A stretch of 18,644 nucleotides of DNA from JBCDIQ01 sp039024295 (GCA_039024295.1 JBCDIQ010000067.1:1-18644), one strand, 5' to 3'; positions 7,425 through 15,803 are shown, counted from the first letter of the stretch. Translations and numbers: made by a program. The notes: generated by a model not told the origin, from the letters alone.

Positions 7425-7898
7425 ATGATGTTATCGGAGTTTCGTCAATCCTTGAACCAGGTAGAATCCCTGGTGATTGAACTGCCCACTGGCAAACTGG
7501 TAGCCCCTCACGCACATGTGACGGAGGTTGGAAAAATCACCCGAAATTTTGTGGATTGTGGGGGAGTGGTCAGAACCACGGAAGCAATAAATGTACAACT
7601 GTGGGAAGCCACCGATTATGACCATCGGCTTGACCCGGCGAAGTTGGAAAAGATTTTGGAAAAAACGGCAGAAATGCTCGGCTTGCCAGATGGGGAGATC
7701 GAGGTGGAGTACCAGGGGCACACCGTCGAAAAATATGGACTGGAATTTACTGGCAAGCACTTCAAGTTGACACCAACCTATACTGACTGTCTGGCGAAAA
7801 GTGCTTGCACCACACCTGCGGCCTCTGTCGTGAAGCCGGTAGTATCCTCTTTGCCCATTGTGCAGTCCTCCTGTAAGCCCGGAAGTGGATGTTGTTAA
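7425..7898 (+). CDS. DUF6428-family protein of arsenic operons
   Basis: A 157-residue protein of the family commonly found between arsR and the phosphatase-type arsenate reductase in Bacteroidota. Family landmarks visible: the LPTGKLVAPHAHVTEVGKI stretch with two His (29, 31), NFVDCGG (Cys45), QLWEATDYDHRLDP (~58-71), EVEYQG and the Cys-rich tail with DCLAKSAC (122, 128), Cys150 and a terminal Cys156-Cys157. The conserved His and Cys suggest metal or arsenic binding, perhaps handling As(III) between reductase and pump, but no biochemical role is known to me. The ATG at 7428 is an equal alternative start. The next gene starts within a few bases of its stop. Confidence 0.85.
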   Translation: MMLSEFRQSLNQVESLVIELPTGKLVAPHAHVTEVGKITRNFVDCGGVVRTTEAINVQLWEATDYDHRLDPAKLEKILEKTAEMLGLPDGEIEVEYQGHTVEKYGLEFTGKHFKLTPTYTDCLAKSACTTPAASVVKPVVSSLPIVQSSCKPGSGCC

Positions 7899-7900
7899 TT

Positions 7901-8527
7901 ATGGAACCTTCTTTTTACCCTAACCTTCAGGAAACCCTGGATAGCCTGTCTATTGATCAGGTTCCTGGAGCAAGAATCGCTCGGTTGCAGCTCCTGATAG
8001 AGGCCATCAACTCTCAAATCACCCAGAACAGGCCTGTTAGGCTTAATTTCATTTGCACCCATAACTCCCGAAGGAGCATGTTTGGGCAGTGCTGGGCACA
8101 AGCGATTGCGGCCCATATGGGCATTGAGGTAGACACCTATTCTGGAGGTTCAGAATCCACGGCATTTTTTCCGGCTGCTGCTGCTGCCTTGCAAGCAGGT
8201 GGATTTCAGGTGACCAAAATCCAGGAAGGCACCAATCCTGTCTATGCAGTTAAATATGCACCCGATAGTCAGCCGTTGGTGTGTTTCTCCAAAACATTTG
8301 ACCATTTCTTCAACCCAACTTCCGGGATGATCGCCGTGATGGTGTGCTTAGATGCGGACCAGAATTGCCCGTATATCCCTGCGGCAGCTCATCGCATTTC
8401 ATTGCCGTATGAAGATCCCAAGGTTTCTGATGATCGCCCAGATCAAGTAGCGGTATATGCAGAACGAAGCCTGCAGATTGCTACCGAGCTAACTTATGTT
8501 TTTTCACACATTAAATCAGGGAACTAA
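7901..8527 (+). CDS. arsC: Arsenate reductase of the low-molecular-weight protein tyrosine phosphatase type
   Basis: A 208-residue LMW-PTP-fold protein. The phosphate-binding loop CTHNSRRS (Cys52 to Arg58, CX5R) has the sequence usual for Bacteroidota ArsC-like proteins. Further family marks are SGGSESTAFFPAA (~81-93), VMVCLDADQNCPY (Cys149, Cys156) and YEDPKVSDD, whose Asp172 would be the general acid. It should reduce As(V) to As(III), with Cys149/Cys156 as candidates for the disulfide relay, in the cytoplasm; the exact relay is inferred. The protein is longer than S. aureus ArsC (~131 residues) because of a helical N-terminal extension and insertions. An in-frame ATG at 7889 overlaps the previous gene; the ATG two bases after the previous stop is preferred. 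Its own stop touches the ATG of the efflux gene, indicating translational coupling. Confidence 0.85.
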   Translation: MEPSFYPNLQETLDSLSIDQVPGARIARLQLLIEAINSQITQNRPVRLNFICTHNSRRSMFGQCWAQAIAAHMGIEVDTYSGGSESTAFFPAAAAALQAGGFQVTKIQEGTNPVYAVKYAPDSQPLVCFSKTFDHFFNPTSGMIAVMVCLDADQNCPYIPAAAHRISLPYEDPKVSDDRPDQVAVYAERSLQIATELTYVFSHIKSGN

Positions 8528-9577
8528 ATGGCACAACCGAAAAAACTTGGTTTTCTCGATCGTTACCTGACGCTTTGGATTTTCCTAGCCATGGCCGTCG
8601 GAGTTAGCATCGGGTATGCGTTCCCCTCATTCCCGAATTGGATCAACAATTTCAGTGCGGGCACTACGAACATCCCTATTGCCCTCGGGCTCATATTGAT
8701 GATGTACCCGCCTTTGGCGAAGGTGGATTATTTGACTTTGCCGGCTGTTTTCCGAAACACGAAGGTGCTGGGGGTTTCTTTAATCCTGAACTGGGTGATT
8801 GGTCCTGTATTAATGTTTGTCCTTGCGGTGATCTTCCTCCGGGACTATCCCGAATACATGACAGGACTGATTCTGATCGGTTTGGCTCGGTGTATTGCCA
8901 TGGTATTGGTTTGGAATGATTTGGCAGATGGAAGCCGTGAATATGGAGCGGGCTTGGTAGCACTCAACAGCCTGTTTCAAGTATTCGGCTACAGTTTTTA
9001 TGCCTGGGTATTCATTACATGGCTGCCTCCTCTGTTGGGGATGGAAGGAGCGATTGTAGACATTTCTATTGGCACCATAGCAGAAAGCGTAGCCATCTAT
9101 TTGGGAATTCCGTTTTTGCTGGGATTGATCAGCAGACTAGGGCTGGTGAGACTGAAAGGGGAGGAGTGGTACCGAACTGAATTTATTCCCCGTATCTCTC
9201 CAATAACCCTGGTCGCATTGCTGTTTACCATTGTGGTGATGTTCTCCTTGAAAGGGGAATTAATTGTCTCCCTTCCCATGGATATCGTGAGAATTGCCAT
9301 TCCAATGCTGGTGTACTTCGCGTTGATGTTCCTGACAGGATTTTTCCTGAGCAAAGCCCTGGGAGCAAGTTATGACCAAAATGCGGCGATTGCCTTCACT
9401 GCAGCCGGAAATAACTTCGAACTTGCCATTGCAGTTGCCATCGCTGTCTTTGGCTTGAATTCAGGCCAGGCATTTGTTGGTGTAGTTGGGCCTCTAATTG
9501 AGGTACCCGCCTTGATTTTGTTGGTGCGGGTGGCTTTTTGGCTACGGGAAAAATGGTACCCCGCCGCTAGTAGTTAA
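8528..9577 (+). CDS. acr3: ACR3-family arsenite efflux transporter
   Basis: Inner-membrane arsenite/proton antiporter of 349 residues with about ten hydrophobic helices, typical ACR3 length. The signature GLARCIAMVLVWNDLADG carries the family's essential Cys (Cys122) in the fourth helix, and AAGNNFELAIAVAI carries the conserved Glu (Glu298) in the ninth. It exports the As(III) made by the reductase encoded just upstream; its ATG follows that gene's stop with no gap. This gene is often called arsB in annotation, but it is ACR3-type and unrelated in sequence to E. coli ArsB. It ends 19 bases from the convergent next gene with no clear terminator in between. Confidence 0.93.
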   Translation: MAQPKKLGFLDRYLTLWIFLAMAVGVSIGYAFPSFPNWINNFSAGTTNIPIALGLILMMYPPLAKVDYLTLPAVFRNTKVLGVSLILNWVIGPVLMFVLAVIFLRDYPEYMTGLILIGLARCIAMVLVWNDLADGSREYGAGLVALNSLFQVFGYSFYAWVFITWLPPLLGMEGAIVDISIGTIAESVAIYLGIPFLLGLISRLGLVRLKGEEWYRTEFIPRISPITLVALLFTIVVMFSLKGELIVSLPMDIVRIAIPMLVYFALMFLTGFFLSKALGASYDQNAAIAFTAAGNNFELAIAVAIAVFGLNSGQAFVGVVGPLIEVPALILLVRVAFWLREKWYPAASS

Positions 9578-9596
9578 TACAACTAATATCCCTTTG

Positions 9597-10346
9597 TCAT
9601 TGTACCAACTCGGCAAAAGGATCTTTTTTGTACAATTGCGACCAATGAGTGGCCCCTTGGATGTTTTCCAACTTCAGGGTGAAAGTACCCTTGTGCAAGT
9701 TGCTCACCCATGCGCCAGTGGAAAGCTGCTGCCAGCCTTCCCAGGAAAATTCCATTCCCCCAACAGGGATAATCTTAACCCACATCTTCCAAGCGGTCGG
9801 GCGGTAGTTTTCATCGACAATCCATAGGTAGGAATCACCAGGGGTAACCCCACCAGAAGAATAAGTAATCTTCAGTCCCTTGCCCCCTTTTTTCAGGTTA
9901 ACGATTTCACGGGAGGTGCCCTGATCATACAATTTTGCCAAAGGATTGAGCCAAAAGCTGTCATTTACCCATTTCTTCCACGCGCTTTTCAGCAGTTTTT
10001 CAGCATCTTCAGCTGGCACCTGCTCCCCATCCTTATAGGCCTTCCCTTTCTTGGTCGTCAAGTCGATCAACACCTGTTTATTTCCCCAGCTTACCGAAGC
10101 TATGTGTCGTTTCCGGTCCCATACATGTGCATTTTGACCTGCAAAATCCCAGGCAACGATTCTGGTGGTATCCCACGCGGCAATGTCAACGGACTTCATG
10201 ATTTTTTGGGCAAATTCATCTGCAGGTTCTCCAGCTTTTCCCGTAGGCTGGGGATCATCCATAATTTTTATGGTAAGCATACCCCCAAGTGCCAGAATTC
10301 CCAAAGCGGCCAAGGAGAACAACAGGATTTTCTTGACAATTTTCAT
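9597..10346 (-). CDS. Trp-rich membrane-anchored protein of unknown function
   Basis: A 249-residue protein I do not recognise. Residues 1-6 are basic (MKIVKK) and 7-27 form one hydrophobic helix without a lipobox, so it should be an N-terminally anchored or secreted periplasmic protein. The remainder alternates beta-type segments and is rich in Trp (14), e.g. WDFAG (66-70), HVWDRKR (75-81), SAWKKW (121-126), YLWIVDENYRPTAWKMWV (173-190) and SWEGW (201-205), without Cys. A beta-sheet fold of the LolA or lipocalin kind is possible but not shown. It is convergent with the arsenic operon and diverges from the propeller-lipoprotein cluster, and has no obvious partner. Confidence 0.7.
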   Translation of the reverse strand: MKIVKKILLFSLAALGILALGGMLTIKIMDDPQPTGKAGEPADEFAQKIMKSVDIAAWDTTRIVAWDFAGQNAHVWDRKRHIASVSWGNKQVLIDLTTKKGKAYKDGEQVPAEDAEKLLKSAWKKWVNDSFWLNPLAKLYDQGTSREIVNLKKGGKGLKITYSSGGVTPGDSYLWIVDENYRPTAWKMWVKIIPVGGMEFSWEGWQQLSTGAWVSNLHKGTFTLKLENIQGATHWSQLYKKDPFAELVQ

Positions 10347-10356
10347 ACGAGCATAA

Positions 10357-10362
10357 CTCCTT
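10357..10362 (-). promoter_or_regulatory. Shine-Dalgarno-like AAGGAG
   Basis: AAGGAG stands ten bases before the ATG of the Trp-rich protein. Such a clear site is unusual here, since the other genes in the window lack one, and it supports the chosen start. The divergent gap beyond it also has GGTAA/TTACC arms around five A (10406-10420). Confidence 0.45.
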
Positions 10363-10550
10363 AAGTAGCTTGAAGTTTTCGAAACATGCTTCTATTTCAA
10401 TGTATGGTAAAAAAATTACCTTGTCTAAGCATCCTATTTTGTTGAACTTTCGTCTACTACCAGAGTCCCCGCATACACACATTTTATATTGTTAGCAATT
10501 CTTCTACAGTATTATTAGGAAGATTTTGCTTCTAAAAAACATTAACCTGG

Positions 10551-11834
10551 ATGTCTGAATACTTCATCAGAGCATGTGCGTGCATCTTTCTGCTGATCTC
10601 CCTTGTGATTCAAGGGTGCAAAGAAGATGATGGGCCTGAAATTGATCCTTCGGTTTACCCCATTAGCGTTTCCATTAACCCAGAGCTGGGGGGGGTTGAA
10701 TTATCCTGGACACAAATCAATACGAGGGATTTCCAGCGTTATTGGATCATACGATCTGTAGATTCTCTCCCAGATGACATTGATGTGACTGATTTAACGA
10801 TTGAAATTGCTGGGCAGGTAGATCAACCAGAAGATACTGTGTTTACAGATACCAGGCCGCCACAAGGAAGTGTCATTTATTATAAAGTACTGGCAGAATT
10901 GGGAAATCGCTTTTTGGTGAGTCCTACTGTACCCGTTGTTCGGGAATTTTTCCCCTTGGGACTTAGATATGGAGATGCCGTTATCGAACCGATTTACAAC
11001 ACCCTATTTGTACGAGACCAGACAGGTAGACTGGTCACGGCTTTCGATTATGAGGAAAAGAAATTGCTGGGCACTTCATCGATTAGCTCTACCAATCCCA
11101 ACCTATCGGCAGGTACTTTTAACGGACAATCAGAATTGTACGTGCACGCCATAGGAAACAGTGAGCTAACGGTTTTTCGTGCTGATTCTATGTTTAATCC
11201 CATTCAAAATGATTTTTTGCGGAACATTGCTTCCGTTGCTGCTGATAACCGTGGACGGCTTTATATTGCCTTCAGTGACAATGCCGGTACCTTTCGAGTT
11301 CACCAGCGGGCCGGCTTCGGACAAGTGGCGAATTTCACAGGAGGGCAGTCCTTTTCCCAAAAGTTGGTCGGAGTCTACCCCAACGGGAATGATATCCTGG
11401 ATGCTACTCCTCAACAAGTTGAATTGTATCGCTTTGATGATAACGGTGACTTCATAACCCGAATTACAAAATCCATAAGTGCAGCAGGCACCCAGTTTTT
11501 GAGTTCGATGGCCTTCCATCCTGATGGCGAATTTGTGATTCCATTTAGGAATGGATTGATCCTGGACAAGGATCTCAACCCCATAACCCTGCTTAGTGGG
11601 AATGTGGTCACCAGTTATGCGTTCTCGCCAGATGGCAACAGCTTGTATGTGGCCAACGGTAATACGCTCTCCCAATTGGAGGTTCCCTCCTTTCGGCCAC
11701 TTAATACCTTCCTGTTAGGATTTTCCACTAAAGCTATCTTCGTTGATCCAGAAGACAACAAGCTGTTAATTGTAGGAGATGTTGTATCTGGGAATAACCT
11801 TCAGGCAGTAGTAGAAATAGTATCACTTCCATGA
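10551..11834 (+). CDS. Propeller lipoprotein 1 (FN3-like domain plus beta-propeller)
   Basis: A 427-residue lipoprotein: hydrophobic helix ~9-20, lipobox VIQGC with Cys23, then KEDDG, an acidic start like the Bacteroidota surface-export signal. Residues ~36-130 look like a fibronectin-III fold: LSWTQI (Trp53), FQRYWIIRS (61-69), SVIYYKVLAELG, SPTV. From ~140 a beta-propeller follows, with blade-like repeats VIEPIYNTLFV, NGQSELYV, NRGRLYIAF, MAFHPDGEFVIPF, YAFSPDGNSLYV and IFVDPEDNKLLIV, ending in VEIVSLP. No CxxCH and no catalytic motif are visible, so a binding or structural role is likely. It is paralogous to the proteins starting at 13350 and 16665. A diheme peroxidase gene begins 34 bases after the stop, suggesting a functional pair. 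The name is descriptive; family membership beyond the folds is unknown to me. Confidence 0.85.
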   Translation: MSEYFIRACACIFLLISLVIQGCKEDDGPEIDPSVYPISVSINPELGGVELSWTQINTRDFQRYWIIRSVDSLPDDIDVTDLTIEIAGQVDQPEDTVFTDTRPPQGSVIYYKVLAELGNRFLVSPTVPVVREFFPLGLRYGDAVIEPIYNTLFVRDQTGRLVTAFDYEEKKLLGTSSISSTNPNLSAGTFNGQSELYVHAIGNSELTVFRADSMFNPIQNDFLRNIASVAADNRGRLYIAFSDNAGTFRVHQRAGFGQVANFTGGQSFSQKLVGVYPNGNDILDATPQQVELYRFDDNGDFITRITKSISAAGTQFLSSMAFHPDGEFVIPFRNGLILDKDLNPITLLSGNVVTSYAFSPDGNSLYVANGNTLSQLEVPSFRPLNTFLLGFSTKAIFVDPEDNKLLIVGDVVSGNNLQAVVEIVSLP

Positions 11835-11868
11835 CCCTTTTTATTTTCCACCTCTAAACTTTTCCTTG

Positions 11869-13011
11869 ATGAACACCAACCACCCCCTTTTCTATTTGTT
11901 GATTGCAGCCATTTGCTTAACTGCCTGCAATAAAAATGAGGAAACGCTCCCTTATAAATCCATTGAGCCTTCGTTACCAGCTGTTACCTACAGCTATAAG
12001 GTAAATCTGCCCGAAAGGCATAAACGGGTAATTGATACCACGAGGATAAGTACAATCACTGACGATGGGGCTACCCTAGGGCGTGTGTTGTTTTATGACA
12101 AAAGGCTTTCCTTAAATAATGTCACCTCTTGTGGAAGCTGTCATGCTCAAGAGCAGGCTTTTTCAGATATAAGTGCTAAAAGTATTGGGTTTGAAGGGGG
12201 ACTAACTGAGCGGAATTCCCTGGCGATTACGAACCTGGTTTCCAGTAAGAGTTTTTTCTGGGATTCGCGGGAAAATGATTTGGAAGTCATGGTGACCAAA
12301 CCCATTCGACACAATGTGGAAATGGGCCTTGAAACAATGGATGACCTGGTGGTAAAGCTCAGTGCAACAGATTTTTACCTTCTCTTATTTGAAAAAGCTT
12401 ATGGTACATCTGAGATTACGCCAGAGCGAATTGGAAAGGCACTTACCATGTTCATGCGCAGTATGTTCTCTGCCGAGTCCAAGTTTGACGAGGCAACTGT
12501 CATGGGGCACGAAAATGTATTTTCCCCTCAGGAAATGCGCGGCTTCGAATTGTTTTCCTGGGAAGCTGGGTGTATGAGTTGCCACGGCGGGGTAGATTTA
12601 CGTGGTGGTTGGGGTGACGATTGGGCCAATATTGGACTAGAGATGAATTACACCGATCCAGGTCTGGGATTCTTGAACCCGGAGCAGGAAGGGATGTTCC
12701 GTGTGCCTTCTCTGAGGAATATTGCGCTCACTGCGCCTTATATGCACGACGGCCGCTTTGCTACCTTGGAAGAGGTGGTGGAGCATTACAATTCAGGGGT
12801 AAAGGATCACCCTGCATTGGACTGGCGACTCAGTGGTGGGGGCATATTTCCGGGTGGGCCTCGTCCGGGGGCAGGAGATGGGCCGCAGCGTTTGGAACTT
12901 TCCAAACAGGATAAGGCTGCTTTGGTGGCATTCCTCCATACACTCACGGATGAACAGTTCATCAATGATCCCAAATTTTCTGATCCCTTTGAAGTGAATA
13001 ACCAAGACTGA
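11869..13011 (+). CDS. Diheme cytochrome c peroxidase/MauG-family lipoprotein 1
   Basis: A 380-residue lipoprotein (lipobox CLTAC, Cys20) of the CCP/MauG family. N-terminal heme: CGSCH (88-92). Conserved inter-heme Trp: FFWDSR (Trp131). Active-site Glu: HNVEMG (Glu151). Second heme: CMSCH (235-239). Distal region of the second heme: APYMHDGRF, where Met292 sits at the site of the usual sixth ligand (Tyr in MauG). The C-terminus TLTDEQFIND..FSDPF is typical for the group. Such enzymes reduce H2O2 or oxidise protein side chains, e.g. Trp in MauG and MbnH partners. No His occurs between 93 and 147, so the loop His that blocks the low-potential heme in classical peroxidases appears absent. ATG at 11869 preferred over TTG at 11866. 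Follows propeller lipoprotein 1 closely; a hairpin follows the stop. Confidence 0.92.
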   Translation: MNTNHPLFYLLIAAICLTACNKNEETLPYKSIEPSLPAVTYSYKVNLPERHKRVIDTTRISTITDDGATLGRVLFYDKRLSLNNVTSCGSCHAQEQAFSDISAKSIGFEGGLTERNSLAITNLVSSKSFFWDSRENDLEVMVTKPIRHNVEMGLETMDDLVVKLSATDFYLLLFEKAYGTSEITPERIGKALTMFMRSMFSAESKFDEATVMGHENVFSPQEMRGFELFSWEAGCMSCHGGVDLRGGWGDDWANIGLEMNYTDPGLGFLNPEQEGMFRVPSLRNIALTAPYMHDGRFATLEEVVEHYNSGVKDHPALDWRLSGGGIFPGGPRPGAGDGPQRLELSKQDKAALVAFLHTLTDEQFINDPKFSDPFEVNNQD

Positions 13012-13021
13012 TACAGATAAT

Positions 13022-13059
13022 AAGTTGCAGAATGCTGTATGATTGGTTTGCTGCAACTT
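13022..13059 (+). terminator. Hairpin after peroxidase 1
   Basis: AAGTTGCAG (13022-13030) and CTGCAACTT (13051-13059) form a perfect 9-bp stem around a 20-base loop, starting 11 bases after the stop and followed by CTATTTT. The loop is long and the T-run short, so termination is probable rather than certain. Confidence 0.5.
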
Positions 13060-13349
13060 CTATTTTGGAAGCTATCCCCTTCTGCTGTTAACCTCTTTGT
13101 GGTTGATATACCAGTTTCGGGTTGGAGTATTTTTCCGTGCTATCAGTTGAGTGAGGTTGCTCATTAAAAGGAAAGGTGATACTTGGACAACCGCCTTTAT
13201 TTGGCAAGGTTTCACAATCTTTCTAAAAAAAGATATATGTAGGCCTCTTCATATGTGAAAAAATCGTATTATTATATACTGATCACAGCCATTCATTTTT
13301 TCCTTCAGAAAGATCCTGCCCCCCTGGAAGGCTCCTAAAATTTCAATGT
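13060..13349. other. Gene-free stretch between the two lipoprotein-peroxidase modules
   Basis: No credible coding frame is visible. The sequence is AT-rich towards the right. TATTTGG near 13198 and an imperfect ATATG/CATAT inverted repeat near 13235-13255 could belong to the promoter of the second module, but I cannot define a clean -33/-7 pair. Confidence 0.5.
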
Positions 13350-14648
13350 ATGGGAAATCGGACTACCACTTGCGAGTTTAAATTTTTACTGGGATGTTTT
13401 TTGAGTATTTGCTTCCTCATTCAAGCTTGTAGTGACGATGAGGCCTCCGAAATGGTCCCCTTTACTTATCCTATTTCCTTGGAAGCACAGGCCACTATCC
13501 AGGGGAACTCTGTCACATGGTCTGAGTTGGAGACAAGCGAATTTGAAAGGTATTGGGTCCTTCGCTCAGAAGATTCTTTGTCTGACGAATTAGACGTTAC
13601 TGCCCTGGCCGGAATTAACATTGCTGATTTTGGAAGTTCTGATACGGCATCATTTTTTGACACAAATCCTCCCCGTATCCCGGTTGTATACTACAAAGTG
13701 CTGGGAGATCTGGGGGATCGATTTGTGGTAAGCCCCACAGTTGCCGTTCGCAGAGAGGTTTATCCTATAAATAAAGGGACCGAGCGCCTTGTAATCGAGC
13801 CTGTCCATAACACGTTATTTGCAAAGGTATTCAATGAAGGAATCGTAACCGTTTTTGATTATGGCAATAAAGAAGACCTAGGTTCCTTCGGGGCAAGCCG
13901 AACCAATGCCCTATTGTCTTCGGGGGTTTATAACGGGCGTTCTGAGTTGTATGTATATGAGCGGTTTTCGCCTGAACTAGCCATCTTTCCCGTGGGGGGC
14001 CAGGGAATTGAGAGGTATACCTTCGATGAAAATGTTGCTGGCGTTACCTCAGATGGCAATGGGAGGCTGTTTGTTTCTTTTGAGGATACAGACGATCGAT
14101 TGGGGGTTTATGAACGCGATGGATTCCAGGAGATCATGAAATTTTCGGGGAACAGGCGCAGTTCTTGGGATCTGCTGGCCATGTCGCCACCGGGCACCGC
14201 TACCAGGCTGCTGCTGATAAATGCCGTGCAGGCGGAGGAGTTTAATTTTAATGAGAATGGAGATTTTCTTTCGCGTAATACCCAACAGGTAACCGGGGCT
14301 TCCAACTTTAATAGCCAAATAGCGATACATCCCAATGGAGATTTTATGGTGCCATTTTCAAATGGACTGGTCATGGATCAAACGTTGAACTCCTTGACGA
14401 TCCTGGCAGGCACTGGCTCGAATTCTCATGCCTTTTCACCTGAAGGGACAGAGCTGTACATCTTTCACGATGAGAAGTTCAAAACATATGATGTGCCTTC
14501 TTTCCGACTGAAAGATGCATTCACGCTATCGGTTAACAACATCATTGGCCTTTTTGTAGACCCTGATGACCGCTTGCTTCTGCTGGTGTTCAATACCTTC
14601 TACAATGAAAAATGGCAGACGGTAGTAGAGATCATTCCCCTTCCTTAA
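13350..14648 (+). CDS. Propeller lipoprotein 2 (FN3-like domain plus beta-propeller)
   Basis: A 432-residue lipoprotein with signal segment ~11-26, lipobox LIQAC (Cys27) and SDDEASE directly after it, close to the acidic surface-export signals of Bacteroidota lipoproteins. FN3-like domain ~40-138 with VTWSEL (Trp57), FERYWVLRS (65-73), VVYYKVLGDLGDR and SPTVAVRREVY. The propeller part carries VIEPVHNTLFA, NGRSELYVY, GNGRLFVSF, IAIHPNGDFMVPF and FVDPDDRLLLLV, ending VEIIPLP. It aligns along its whole length with lipoproteins 1 and 3, and its FN3 part is nearer to lipoprotein 3. The second peroxidase gene begins 39 bases after its stop, repeating the layout of the first module. No heme or catalytic motif is seen; function unknown. 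Confidence 0.85.
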   Translation: MGNRTTTCEFKFLLGCFLSICFLIQACSDDEASEMVPFTYPISLEAQATIQGNSVTWSELETSEFERYWVLRSEDSLSDELDVTALAGINIADFGSSDTASFFDTNPPRIPVVYYKVLGDLGDRFVVSPTVAVRREVYPINKGTERLVIEPVHNTLFAKVFNEGIVTVFDYGNKEDLGSFGASRTNALLSSGVYNGRSELYVYERFSPELAIFPVGGQGIERYTFDENVAGVTSDGNGRLFVSFEDTDDRLGVYERDGFQEIMKFSGNRRSSWDLLAMSPPGTATRLLLINAVQAEEFNFNENGDFLSRNTQQVTGASNFNSQIAIHPNGDFMVPFSNGLVMDQTLNSLTILAGTGSNSHAFSPEGTELYIFHDEKFKTYDVPSFRLKDAFTLSVNNIIGLFVDPDDRLLLLVFNTFYNEKWQTVVEIIPLP

Positions 14649-14687
14649 AGCCAAAGATTTACCCCCTTTTCTCAAAAATTGCTATTC

Positions 14688-15803
14688 ATGATTTACAATC
14701 GGCTAGTACTTATTTTGACTTGTATCATCTTTACCTTTTTGGTAGGGTGCGAAAAGGTGGAAGATTCCTTGAATTACAAATACGATGCGCCTAGCCTACC
14801 GGAGCTTCCCTTTCGCTATCGCCCCAATATTTCTGCCAATTATCCGACTTTGGAAGACTTTAGTGATGAAGGGGCCACATTAGGGAGGGTGTTATTTTAC
14901 GACGTTCGACTATCGGCTAATAATAAAATGTCCTGTAGTAGTTGCCACAAGCAGGCACATGGTTTTGGAGATAATGTATCGAAAAGTGTAGGCTTGGAGG
15001 GGAAACTCACCCGACGAAATACACCTTCCTTGGATTACTTATTTCTTGCTCAGGCTTTTTTCTGGGATTCACGGGAAGATACCCTGGAAGCACTGGTTAC
15101 CAAAAACAATACCCATAACCGTGCAATGGGGCTGGTGTATTCCGATCACCTGATGGGAGAGTTGTCTCAGGCTTCTTTTTATCCTGCTCTCTTCGAGGAT
15201 GCCTTTGGTACTGAAGAGATAACCCAGGAGCGAATAGGCCGTGCTTTAGCCATGTTTTTAAGGAGCCTGGAAACCTATCGGTCAAAAGCTGATCAGGCAG
15301 GGCAGGTTTTTCCAGATACCCGCATTGTATTTACCCCCCAGGAAGAACGGGGCTTCCAGCTTTTTGTGGATAATGTAAACGTTGGCTGCGTAGGCTGCCA
15401 TGGAGGATCGGCGATCAGGTCAACAGTAGGCGCAAACATTGGGCTGGAAATGGAATACGCAGATCCTGGAATGGGGCGAATAGACAGGGAAAAAGAAGGA
15501 CACTTTCGGATTCCTTCCCTGAGAAACATTGCCGTTACAGCCCCTTATATGCACGACGGCAGGTTTCAAACCCTTGAGGAAGTGATTGCGCATTACAATA
15601 ATGGCATACAGCCCCATCATGCCTTGAGCATCAAATTTCATAACGGGATTATTCTCCCACCTGGGCCAAGACCCGGCATCGAAAGTGAGCCCAAACGCCT
15701 GAACCTGAGTGAGCAAGATCAGGCGGCAATTGTTGCATACTTGCGTACCCTAACGGATGAGCGTTTTCTAGCGGATATCCGGTATTCAGACCCTTTTAGG
15801 TAA
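14688..15803 (+). CDS. Diheme cytochrome c peroxidase/MauG-family lipoprotein 2, conserved active-site Glu replaced by Ala
   Basis: A 371-residue lipoprotein (lipobox FLVGC, Cys21), paralogous to peroxidase 1. Hemes bind at CSSCH (83-87) and CVGCH (234-238); inter-heme Trp126 is in FFWDSR, and APYMHDGRF holds Met288. The segment matching the conserved EMG motif reads HNRAMG: the Glu conserved in MauG and bacterial cytochrome c peroxidases is Ala146. This predicts altered chemistry at the N-terminal heme: loss of peroxidase activity, or an electron-transfer or other oxidative role. The rest, including TLTDERFLAD..YSDPF, is intact, so it is not a decayed gene. ATG at 14688 is preferred over TTG at 14679 because it gives a proper signal peptide (MIYNR then hydrophobic). 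It lies between propeller lipoprotein 2 and the barrel protein, all on one strand. Confidence 0.9.
   Translation: MIYNRLVLILTCIIFTFLVGCEKVEDSLNYKYDAPSLPELPFRYRPNISANYPTLEDFSDEGATLGRVLFYDVRLSANNKMSCSSCHKQAHGFGDNVSKSVGLEGKLTRRNTPSLDYLFLAQAFFWDSREDTLEALVTKNNTHNRAMGLVYSDHLMGELSQASFYPALFEDAFGTEEITQERIGRALAMFLRSLETYRSKADQAGQVFPDTRIVFTPQEERGFQLFVDNVNVGCVGCHGGSAIRSTVGANIGLEMEYADPGMGRIDREKEGHFRIPSLRNIAVTAPYMHDGRFQTLEEVIAHYNNGIQPHHALSIKFHNGIILPPGPRPGIESEPKRLNLSEQDQAAIVAYLRTLTDERFLADIRYSDPFR

Noticed and set aside
10406..10420. GGTAA-AAAAA-TTACC inverted repeat in the divergent gap as an operator
   Set aside because: Arms of five bases are too short to call a site, and no regulator gene is adjacent.
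10551..11834. Propeller lipoprotein as an MbnP-type copper-binding protein, given the MbnH-like neighbour
   Set aside because: Length and FN3-plus-propeller layout do not fit MbnP; only the genomic logic is similar.
14108..14374. Antisense open frames within propeller lipoprotein 2
   Set aside because: They mirror the coding bias of the real gene and show no start context or domain signs.
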